DNA of 16,696 nt, taken from Candidatus Culexmicrobium profundum. Lineage in GTDB: Archaea; Thermoproteota; Methanomethylicia; Culexarchaeales; Culexmicrobiaceae. The stretch covers positions 1 through 16,696 of the forward strand of contig JANZKD010000027.1 of assembly GCA_025061245.1 (NCBI GenBank), read 5' to 3'. Positions 8,273 to 14,060 of the stretch are shown one piece after another. Numbering within the stretch: the first letter of the stretch is position 1; the number at the start of each line of letters is the position of its first letter. Made by a program: the position numbers and the translations under genes. The notes beneath the pieces were generated by a model that was given only the letters and a program-made list of their open reading frames with translations, ran no database searches and was not told where the DNA came from.

Positions 8273-9482
8273 ATGGAGAATGTGGAAAAGAAAATTTGTA
8301 ATCTAATAGATCTTAAACGCGATGGAATAATAGAGTTTCTGAGAAAACTGGGGAAAATTTCAAGTGTTGTATGCCGGGAGTTTGAGGCCAAAAAATTCAT
8401 TTTCAATACATTTTTAGAAATGGGGCTTAAAACAGATTTCTGAGAGCTTGAAATTGAAGAATTAAGGCAGCATCCAGCCTTCTTCGAAACCACATCCTAT
8501 AAGAAGTATGGTTATAAGAATAGGCCAAATGTTATTGGAAAACTAGAGGGTTCAGGTGGAGGCAAATCACTATTCCTATGCGGTCATATTGACGTAGTTT
8601 CACCTGAACCAGTTGATGCTTAGACCTATAATCCATGGGGAGCTGAAATAGTAGATAATAAAATGTATGGCAGAGGAACAGCTGATCAAAAAGCAGGTAT
8701 TGCTGCTATGATTTATGCTCTCAAAACTATAATGGATTTAGATATTAAGCTTAAGGGTGACGTTTTAATTGGTACAACTATTGAGAAAGAAGATGGAGGT
8801 ATTGGAGGAGCCAGTGGCGGCGTACTATACTTCAGGATTAAGATTTATGGTAAAACCGCTCATGCAGCAACAGTCCACTTGGGAGTTAATGCTATTGAGA
8901 AATCATTTCTAATTTACGATGCATTAATGGAACTCAATAGAAAGAAACAGGAGAAAATTAGATATCCATATGCAGAGGATATTTCACCCCATATGAAGGG
9001 TCGTGTAACAACAATTAGTGTCGGTGTTATTAGAGGAGGAGACTGGCCCTCAACTGTTGCAGGATAGGTTGAAATGGAATGTAGAAATGGATGGCCACCA
9101 GGTGAAACAGTAATGGAAGTACAAAGTGAAATTGAAAAAACAATAGCTGAAGCAGCAGAGAGGGATTCATGGTTTCGAGAACACCCTCCAATAATTGAAT
9201 GGTTTGGATGGAAAGCTGAACCATCAGAACAAAAATAACCCATCCAATTGTACAATTAGCTAAAAGAAAAACTAAGAAAATACTTGGTAGAAAAGTTAAG
9301 TTAGTGGTGATAGTGCTGGTCTAGATACACGCCACTTCATACTTTATGGTGGAACACCATTAATAACTTTGGGTCCTACAGGCGGAAATAGCCATGGAAT
9401 CGACGAATACGTATATATTGACTCAGTAATCGATACTATGAAAATCTTAGCATTAATAATTCTTCAATGGTGCAGTAAATAG
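8273..9482 (+). pseudogene. Decayed M20-family (ArgE/DapE/ACY1) metallo-deacylase
   Basis: The frame begins at an ATG with GGAGG upstream and can be followed through the whole M20 fold. Landmarks are LCGHIDVVSPEP, MYGRGTADQKAGIAAM, TTIEKEDGG, RIKIYGKTAHAAT, WFGWKAEPSEQ, DSAGLDTRHF and GNSHGIDEYV. It is broken by a TGA at 8441, a TAG at 8621, a TAG at 9065, a frameshift near 9232-9240 (TAA in the original frame at 9236) and another near 9304-9306. In addition, GGIGGA joins directly to SGGVLYFRI at about 8812/8813, where M20 enzymes have some 25-30 more residues, so an in-frame deletion is likely. Intact relatives are zinc amidohydrolases acting on N-acyl amino acids or small peptides. Multiple independent lesions make readthrough or one sequencing error unlikely. 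Confidence 0.9.
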
Positions 9483-9589
9483 TTAAGTTAAACTATACAT
9501 CATATAACATCCCCACAATACATAAGCAATGAAAGTTTGGCGGAAAGAATAACATTTAAACAAATTTACAATAACAAAGTTATCAAATC

Positions 9590-10039
9590 TTAAACTTCAA
9601 TTTCTTCTAAAAATTTTACTCTTAATCTTCTCAACTCATCAATTACTGGCATCATTTCCTTTTCAACTGCTTTAAAGAGAGGTGCTGCATTTACTGCTTC
9701 TGCTGATGCAATAACATAGCAGTCGGATAAGGCTATTCGTAATGTTTTCTTTAGCTCACCAGTTCTAAATATAATATCATCACTTAGCTTGACAATCTCT
9801 GTCTTCCTCCTAATCCATTCTACATAGTCTAATGCTTCAATATTTGGACTCGGAACACCAGCAGCTTCATATATCTTTGAGACAACATACAGAATTTCAC
9901 TTAGAGTAATAGGACTAATATAAAGCTTTATTTTATTCATAGAAGCCATATTGAACAGTTTACTTACCTTAAATCTGAACTTTGATCTTAACACTATATA
10001 CTCTACTAATACGCCGGTGTCAAGAACTAATCTATCCAC
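9590..10039 (-). CDS. VapC-like PIN-domain toxin
   Basis: A 149-residue PIN-domain protein. The order of acidic residues fits the fold: Asp7 in RLVLDTGVLVEY, Glu48 in ITLSEILYV, Asp106 in IALSDCYVIASA, and Glu residues in LFKAVEKEM in place of the usual fourth acid, as is common in archaeal VapCs. Such proteins are Mg2+-dependent RNases that cleave tRNA, rRNA or mRNA. In-frame starts exist up to 10078, but the GTG at 10039 is preferred. It begins right before the first PIN strand, has GGAGG about 10 nt upstream, and overlaps the antitoxin stop by 8 nt. The gene is the second in a VapB-VapC operon on the minus strand. Confidence 0.82.
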   Translation of the reverse strand: MDRLVLDTGVLVEYIVLRSKFRFKVSKLFNMASMNKIKLYISPITLSEILYVVSKIYEAAGVPSPNIEALDYVEWIRRKTEIVKLSDDIIFRTGELKKTLRIALSDCYVIASAEAVNAAPLFKAVEKEMMPVIDELRRLRVKFLEEIEV

Positions 10040-10271
10040 TATGCAATAACCTCCCATACTTCCTTCTTTCAAGCTCATATTCCTCTCTCAGAAGATTCTC
10101 TACGACACTTGGATCAACATCAACAACTTTAGGTTTTAAAACTCGAATAATAAGCATGTTCCTTTCAGCCTCTACAATAACTTCATCACCCTCATTTATT
10201 CCGGCAATTTCTCTAACTCGCTTTGGTAGAATAAGAACACCCTTCCTTCTAACCTTTAACACAAATCGCAT
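10032..10271 (-). CDS. VapB-like antitoxin with AbrB/SpoVT DNA-binding domain
   Basis: A 79-residue protein. Residues 1-47 form a swapped-hairpin AbrB domain: MRFVLKVRRKGVLILPKRVR then EIAGINEGDEVIVEAERNMLIIRV. The polar C-terminal tail (DPSVVENLLREEYELERRKYG) is probably the toxin-binding part. The antitoxin normally represses the operon, alone and with the toxin. The ATG at 10271 has AAGGTG 6 nt upstream (10278-10283) and a TATA box at 10303-10311, giving a leader of about 10 nt. An in-frame GTG at 10280 overlaps this ribosome site and is unlikely. The 3' end overlaps the toxin start by 8 nt. Confidence 0.82.
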   Translation of the reverse strand: MRFVLKVRRKGVLILPKRVREIAGINEGDEVIVEAERNMLIIRVLKPKVVDVDPSVVENLLREEYELERRKYGRLLHSG

Positions 10272-10302
10272 ACAACACACCTTAAAAAACTAGGGGAAAA
10301 AA

Positions 10303-10311
10303 GTATATAAA
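10303..10311 (-). promoter_or_regulatory. TATA box of the VapBC operon
   Basis: On the minus strand the sequence reads TTTATATAC. Its centre is about 36 nt upstream of the VapB ATG at 10271, so transcription should begin near 10280 and include the AAGGTG ribosome site. It overlaps one copy of the direct repeat at 10307-10320. Confidence 0.6.
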
Positions 10312-10358
10312 AGTTCAACATAAAGTTAAGAGTTAAACTATACAATAAAAGTTCAACA
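10307..10358. repeat. Pair of 14-bp direct repeats at the VapBC promoter, possible operator
   Basis: ATAAAAGTTCAACA occurs exactly at 10307-10320 and again at 10345-10358, 38 bp apart. The first copy overlaps the TATA box. Spacing near multiples of the helical turn and position at the promoter fit a binding site for an autoregulating AbrB-type antitoxin, but this is inference. The DNA is AT-rich, so some chance repetition must be allowed for. Confidence 0.4.
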
Positions 10359-10535
10359 ATCATTCACAACCCATTAATACGTCGAAAAACAACTTAAAAT
10401 AATTTCCTTGGCGATAGTTTAACATCTCATTACAATTTAGATAAATTTATGAACAAATTAGAAAGATCTAGTATAAATCCGAAGGATAAATGAAAATCAT
10501 TATAAGAAATTAGGAGCCTAATATATTATGAGATT

Positions 10536-10811
10536 ATGAAAGACGATAAAAAACAAAAAGAGGAAAAAGAAGAAACTAAAACTCAAAATGAAAATGAATT
10601 ACTTGGAAACATAATTTATGAAGAAAGTGAACTCAAAAAATGGATTGAATGGAGGAAAGGAACAAATTCATCATCATCAATTCTAAGCGGCATCTCCCCA
10701 CTATCAATGAGTGATGGTGGATTTGAAAGCATCAGATATAAAAGGAAGAGGAAGCGTAAAGGTGGATACCTATTCAAAATTATAAAGAAAATAAAGGAAT
10801 CTGAAAAGTAG
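10536..10811 (+). CDS. Small highly charged protein of unknown function
   Basis: I do not recognise this 91-residue protein. Residues 1-20 are almost entirely Lys, Glu, Asp and Gln. A short helix-like segment follows (ELLGNIIYEESELKKWIEWR), then a Ser/Gly-rich linker (GTNSSSSILSGISPLSMSDG), and a strongly basic C-terminus with RYKRKRKRKGG and IIKKIKESEK. There is no signal peptide, membrane helix or cysteine. The basic tail could bind nucleic acid. The frame is closed upstream by TAA at 10503, so the ATG at 10536 is the first normal start. No good ribosome site lies directly before it; GGAG at 10513 is too distant. A TATA-like element occurs near 10470-10478. Codon use and composition look plausible for a real gene, but it could be spurious. 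Confidence 0.5.
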   Translation: MKDDKKQKEEKEETKTQNENELLGNIIYEESELKKWIEWRKGTNSSSSILSGISPLSMSDGGFESIRYKRKRKRKGGYLFKIIKKIKESEK

Positions 10812-10841
10812 GATTAAACAAATTTTGTAAATAATAAGTTT

Positions 10842-10986
10842 CCCGGGCCAATCTAAGCCTAGACTGACATTAGCGTCCATGAGACTTAACCTTATACCTT
10901 CACAGCCAGCCTTGCGACCGGCCGTTGGGTATTAGGTTAACCCTCATAGACTGCTCTTATCAGTCTAAGCATGCCCTTAGCCCGGG
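10842..10986 (-). ncRNA. Rod-shaped structured RNA of about 145 nt, family unknown
   Basis: Read on the minus strand from 10986 to 10842 the sequence folds almost end to end into one rod. The paired blocks are 10986-10977 with 10851-10842 (10 bp), 10970-10958 with 10869-10857 (13 bp), 10955-10953 with 10874-10872, 10950-10943 with 10883-10876 (8 bp), 10940-10928 with 10898-10886 (12 bp plus one A-A mismatch) and 10923-10916 with 10911-10904 (8 bp). A GCAA tetraloop (10915-10912) closes it. About eight pairs are G-U on this strand and would be A-C mismatches on the other, so the minus strand is the RNA sense. A TATA box at 11011-11019 would start transcription near 10986. It shows none of the RNase P, 5S or SRP signatures I know. 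Confidence 0.65.
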
Positions 10987-11010
10987 TAATTAATATATTA
11001 ACGGAAGTTT

Positions 11011-11019
11011 TATTTAAAT
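11011..11019 (-). promoter_or_regulatory. TATA box and BRE for the structured RNA
   Basis: On the minus strand the sequence reads GGGAAAC (BRE-like, 11026-11020) followed by ATTTAAATA (11019-11011). The TATA centre is about 27-29 nt before 10986-10988, exactly where the 5' end of the rod begins. This match between promoter geometry and the structural boundary supports the RNA call. Confidence 0.55.
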
Positions 11020-11130
11020 GTTTCCCTTTAATAATTTTGAAATGATTGTCTAAAGTTTTAAACTATTACTAAACAAAATGTTGTAACATTTAAGGTTTAA
11101 CCTTAAATTTGATTTGATGTTGGTGAATGT

Positions 11131-11820
11131 ATGAAAGGTATTAATAAGTTTATGAGAGATATTAATGTCATTTATGAGAAAATTAGTATAAATACTCCGA
11201 ACAATGTCATTAATTCGATAAAGACGCTTAAGAACAAATTAATTGAATTATATAAAAGAGGTCTAGTAAAGATTAATCACTCAGTTATGGAACTTGTAGT
11301 AGCTAAGCAATTATTACTTAAAGGATACAATGTTGATATTGAATGCAATTTAGAGAGAAATTTAACTTGTGATATATATGGTGTTAAGGGTGATGGTAGA
11401 ATCATAGTTGAAGTTGAAACTGGATTTGTACCACCAGAACATGCTTTAGACCCTACAACTTACATTAAAGCCAGAATTGCAAGCAAAATTGCCAGATACA
11501 GTAATTATGCGGAAAAATTCGCTTTAGCCTTCCCCCTATTCTATTTACCTCAAATTCCAGAGATTTACATAATTCCACCCAGGTATAGGAGTGGAAGTAA
11601 AATCAATGAAATAAAAAGATTATGTGATTATTATTACAAGAGACCTCCAGTTAGCTTAGATGAAATTAAAAACGCCAGGTTGCATGCAATTTTTATTGTT
11701 AACTCAGACTTGGCAATTGCACGTGAAATTGACCCTGAAATTTACTTTGAAATATACAAGGGAATTCAAAAGAGACTCTACTCTAGAAATAGCGGCTTAA
11801 AAAGTTCCAGTATAATATGA
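11131..11820 (+). CDS. PD-(D/E)XK-like nuclease-fold protein of unknown role
   Basis: A 229-residue protein. The first 45 residues are helical and basic. A helix with Glu54 (VMELVVAKQLLLKGY) leads into a strand pair, LTCDIYGV (Asp81) and GRIIVEVETGF (Glu94-Val-Glu96). This helix-strand order with Asp and E-x-E/K is what the PD-(D/E)XK nuclease fold shows. The lysine normally at the last position is Glu96, so the protein may be a variant or catalytically changed. The rest has FALAFPLFYLPQIPEIYIIPP, a typical later strand pair, and a Tyr/Lys-rich tail. The ATG at 11131 has GGTGA 4 nt upstream. It is separated from the structured RNA by a shared upstream region and converges with the next gene, overlapping it by 38 nt. 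Confidence 0.55.
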   Translation: MKGINKFMRDINVIYEKISINTPNNVINSIKTLKNKLIELYKRGLVKINHSVMELVVAKQLLLKGYNVDIECNLERNLTCDIYGVKGDGRIIVEVETGFVPPEHALDPTTYIKARIASKIARYSNYAEKFALAFPLFYLPQIPEIYIIPPRYRSGSKINEIKRLCDYYYKRPPVSLDEIKNARLHAIFIVNSDLAIAREIDPEIYFEIYKGIQKRLYSRNSGLKSSSII

Positions 11821-12730
11821 AGACAGCTACAGCCATAAATGTGGATAGAGGTAACGCTGTCTGAAACCATCTTAAGATAAAATAAGTCACATAGAAAGAT
11901 AATATGAAAGTTAAACCTGATAGTATAAGAGCTCTAGACTTTGATTTCACCTTCATCTTTCTAGGACCTAATCCCTGTATAATGCTTTTAATTTCTTGAT
12001 ATGCTTGAAGAGCATTAGAATGCTCCTTGAATTTGAATGTATATTTTGATCCATCCGTTAAAATTAGCTTTAACTTAAATTTCCCCCTTAAATCTCTCCC
12101 TTCCAATCTTACGTCAAATAAATTTTTGAAAGGTATAACTGCACTGCCAATCAACTTATATAGATATGGTTCATGAATGAAAATTCTTCCACCTACAATT
12201 TCAGCTCTATAACCCTTATTTTTATACATAAGCTCATAGGTTTTTGGATCTATAAATGATATTTTCCCCTCATCTCGTCTAATTATAACTACAGTTTCAG
12301 GGTCCTCAATTATTATTCCGTAGGAAAGCTCTAATCGATACTTCGCATAAATATCACTAAATTTTTCTCCTCTCAGTAAATCTGAAATAGCATTGTAAAG
12401 TCGTTCAGCATCTCTTTCAAACAATTCAAATGTCTTCCTTCTAGTAGTATATATAATGTCATTGAGTTTTTCAGTCCATTGAATTTCTATAAGATTTCCA
12501 TTAACTTTCTCTATGCGCTTTAAATTTTTAATAGGAACTGTCTTTTCAGGCACTCTTAATTCCCTAATGCTTCTAAAAGATTTAAAGGTAGGACCACTTT
12601 GGATAAACTTTGTAATTGGGTTAAATGCTTCTTCTACAGTGAAGATTTTGAGCTCATTGGGTGTTAATTCGAATACATAATTTTTACCCCAAAATTCAAG
12701 GCTATTATTTTCACTCATATTGGAGGTCAT
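11783..12730 (-). CDS. Unknown protein with PH-like repeats and two C-terminal membrane helices
   Basis: I do not recognise the family. The 315-residue protein has a soluble, beta-rich N-terminal 250 residues. Segments such as ELTPNELKIFTVEE, VPIKNLKRIEKV and FELFERDAERLYNAISDLLRG, then later VIPFKNLFDVRLEGRD, YTFKFKEHSNALQAYQEIKSII, look like two tandem PH-type barrels, each ending in an amphipathic helix. A basic stretch (PRKMKVKSKSRA) precedes two hydrophobic helices, about residues 267-288 and 293-310, so the soluble part probably faces the cytoplasm. The ATG at 12730 has no ribosome site but lies about 30 nt after TTTAAAATA (12764-12756), fitting leaderless transcription; an ATG at 12718 is an alternative. 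The PH-like assignment is tentative. Confidence 0.5.
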   Translation of the reverse strand: MTSNMSENNSLEFWGKNYVFELTPNELKIFTVEEAFNPITKFIQSGPTFKSFRSIRELRVPEKTVPIKNLKRIEKVNGNLIEIQWTEKLNDIIYTTRRKTFELFERDAERLYNAISDLLRGEKFSDIYAKYRLELSYGIIIEDPETVVIIRRDEGKISFIDPKTYELMYKNKGYRAEIVGGRIFIHEPYLYKLIGSAVIPFKNLFDVRLEGRDLRGKFKLKLILTDGSKYTFKFKEHSNALQAYQEIKSIIQGLGPRKMKVKSKSRALILSGLTFILSFYVTYFILRWFQTALPLSTFMAVAVFILYWNFLSRYF

Positions 12731-12755
12731 TTCAATATTTACTTAAGTAAACGAA

Positions 12756-12764
12756 TATTTTAAA
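12756..12764 (-). promoter_or_regulatory. Putative TATA box for the membrane-anchored unknown gene
   Basis: The minus strand reads TTTAAAATA. The centre is about 30 nt from the ATG at 12730, consistent with a leaderless transcript. Confidence 0.4.
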
Positions 12765-12893
12765 ATTATTTTAACTAACCGTAAAAAATTAGGCAAAATA
12801 ATTTAATTATCTTATGAATATCACTAACATTTTGAAAGAAGATTAAATAAGTATTTATAGTTAATAATTAGACTATTATTGGAGGCGTTTTGA

Positions 12894-13139
12894 CTGCTCT
12901 TTAGATGCAATGTTTGCGGCCTAAAAGATGAAGTTGAAAATTTCCTATTAGAAATCATATTTAACCAAGAAGGCATATTTTTATCATTAACATGCCCAAG
13001 ATGCGGTTCAACCAACACTCTAAAAATTGAAGAAGAGGAACAAATATTCGAAATCATGATGTCTTGGATTAAATCAAGAGAAATTTTCATGAAGGAAATG
13101 ATAGATGATGAATTTTTCAGACAACCCAGAAAAATCTGA
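12894..13139 (+). CDS. Small zinc-ribbon protein with an anomalous start
   Basis: The frame encodes about 81 residues, beginning LLFRCNVCGLKDEVENFLLE and followed by SLTCPRCGSTNTLKIEEEE and a charged helical C-terminus with IMMSWIKSRE. Two knuckles, CNVC and CPRC, separated by about 27 residues, form a clear zinc ribbon. No ATG, GTG or TTG opens this frame: a TGA at 12891-12893 immediately precedes CTG CTC TTT AGA TGC. GGAGG at 12881-12885 is placed 8 nt before the CTG at 12894. Alternatively a TTG at 12890 in another frame would read M-T-A-L and join the zinc ribbon if one T of the run at 12900-12902 were absent. The coding potential is convincing; the start is undecided. A TATA-like TATTTATAG lies at about 12851-12859. 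Its role is unknown; such proteins often bind nucleic acid. Confidence 0.6.
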   Translation: MLFRCNVCGLKDEVENFLLEIIFNQEGIFLSLTCPRCGSTNTLKIEEEEQIFEIMMSWIKSREIFMKEMIDDEFFRQPRKI

Positions 13140-13160
13140 AAACTATAGACAATTAGTAGG

Positions 13161-13170
13161 TTATAAATTA
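13161..13170 (+). promoter_or_regulatory. Putative TATA box for the ATP-cone nuclease gene
   Basis: TTATAAATTA is centred about 28 nt before the ATG at 13194, which has no ribosome site. This geometry indicates a leaderless transcript. Confidence 0.5.
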
Positions 13171-13193
13171 ATTTAATGTGCAGATAATAACTA

Positions 13194-14060
13194 ATGTTGA
13201 AGAAAATGAGATTATATGTAGTTAAGGCAGATGGATCTAAACAGCCGTTTGATAAAAGAAAAATAATGCGAACATGCATTAAACTAGGTGCAAATCCAAG
13301 TCTAGCCAAGAAAATTGCTAATATAATAGAAGAAGAGGCTTACGATGGAATAGAAACAAGAGAAATCCTTCAAAAAATATATGATGAACTGGGCAAGTAT
13401 GATCCAATATTTAAGTTTCAAATGGACTTAAGAGAATCACTAAGCCTACTGAAACCAAAACCGGATTTCGAACAATATATTAGAATAATATTATCTGAAA
13501 TAGGATTCAAAGTGATTCATGGCCAGATAATAAAGGGAAAATGTGTTGATCATGAAGTTGACGCCATAGCCTTTAAGGACAATAGAATATATATTGTCGA
13601 AGTCAAACACCATTACAATCATCACGCCTTAACAGGACTAGATGCAGTAAGAATTCTCTGGGCTGTCTATGAAGATGTGAAGGAAGGATACAGATTAGGA
13701 TTACATGACTTAAATGTAAATGGTGCCATGGTCGTTTCAAATACAAAATTTTCACACCATGCAGTTAAATATGCAAAATGCAAGGGCATTGCGTATCTTG
13801 GCTGGAAAATGCCAATAGAAGGGGGTATTGAGAAAATAATTGAAGAAAGGAAATTATATCCAGTAACATACCTAAAAGGACTAAGTAGAAATATTATAGA
13901 TAAGCTAACTGCAAATAAGATAATTACATTAAAGGAATTAATCCAATACTCACCAGCAGAAATTCAAAAAATAACCTCAATTCCAAGAAGAGAGGTACTA
14001 AGCATTATTAATAAAGCTAAAGCAATAATTGAAAGAAAGATAACCTCAAATTACATGTAA
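13194..14060 (+). CDS. ATP-cone / PD-(D/E)XK endonuclease / helix-hairpin-helix protein
   Basis: A 288-residue three-part protein. Residues 6-88 are an ATP-cone: VVKADGSKQPFDKRKIMRTC and later IETREILQKIYDEL, the nucleotide-sensing module found in ribonucleotide reductases and NrdR. Residues 92-200 are a PD-(D/E)XK nuclease core with His120-Glu121-Val-Asp123 and Glu136-Val-Lys138 (IYIVEVKHH), and then strands GAMVVSNTKF and GIAYLGW as in Mrr/holliday-type nucleases. Residues 226-283 resemble a double helix-hairpin-helix (LKGLSRNIIDKLTANKI, then SPAEIQKITSIPRREV) that would bind DNA. The catalytic residues are all present. This suggests a DNase gated by ATP or dATP. The ATG at 13194 fits a leaderless transcript. 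The 3' end overlaps the convergent phosphorylase-like gene by 15 nt. Confidence 0.8.
   Translation: MLKKMRLYVVKADGSKQPFDKRKIMRTCIKLGANPSLAKKIANIIEEEAYDGIETREILQKIYDELGKYDPIFKFQMDLRESLSLLKPKPDFEQYIRIILSEIGFKVIHGQIIKGKCVDHEVDAIAFKDNRIYIVEVKHHYNHHALTGLDAVRILWAVYEDVKEGYRLGLHDLNVNGAMVVSNTKFSHHAVKYAKCKGIAYLGWKMPIEGGIEKIIEERKLYPVTYLKGLSRNIIDKLTANKIITLKELIQYSPAEIQKITSIPRREVLSIINKAKAIIERKITSNYM

Noticed and set aside
8273..9482. Stops in the M20 gene as pyrrolysine (TAG) or selenocysteine (TGA) codons
   Set aside because: The same gene also has two frameshifts and a likely internal deletion, the stops replace residues expected to be Trp or Gln, and neighbouring genes use TAG and TGA as ordinary terminators. 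No SECIS-like hairpin was noticed near the TGA.
10842..10986. Structured element as 5S rRNA, RNase P RNA or SRP RNA
   Set aside because: It lacks the 5S loop sequences, the RNase P conserved core and the SRP helix-8 bulges, and forms one rod with a single terminal loop; I kept it as an unassigned RNA.
12824..13309. 161-residue open frame on the minus strand
   Set aside because: It is antisense to the zinc-ribbon gene and the start of the ATP-cone gene, is rich in Leu/Ile/Ser/Asn as reverse readings of AT-rich genes are, and has no recognisable domain or ribosome site.
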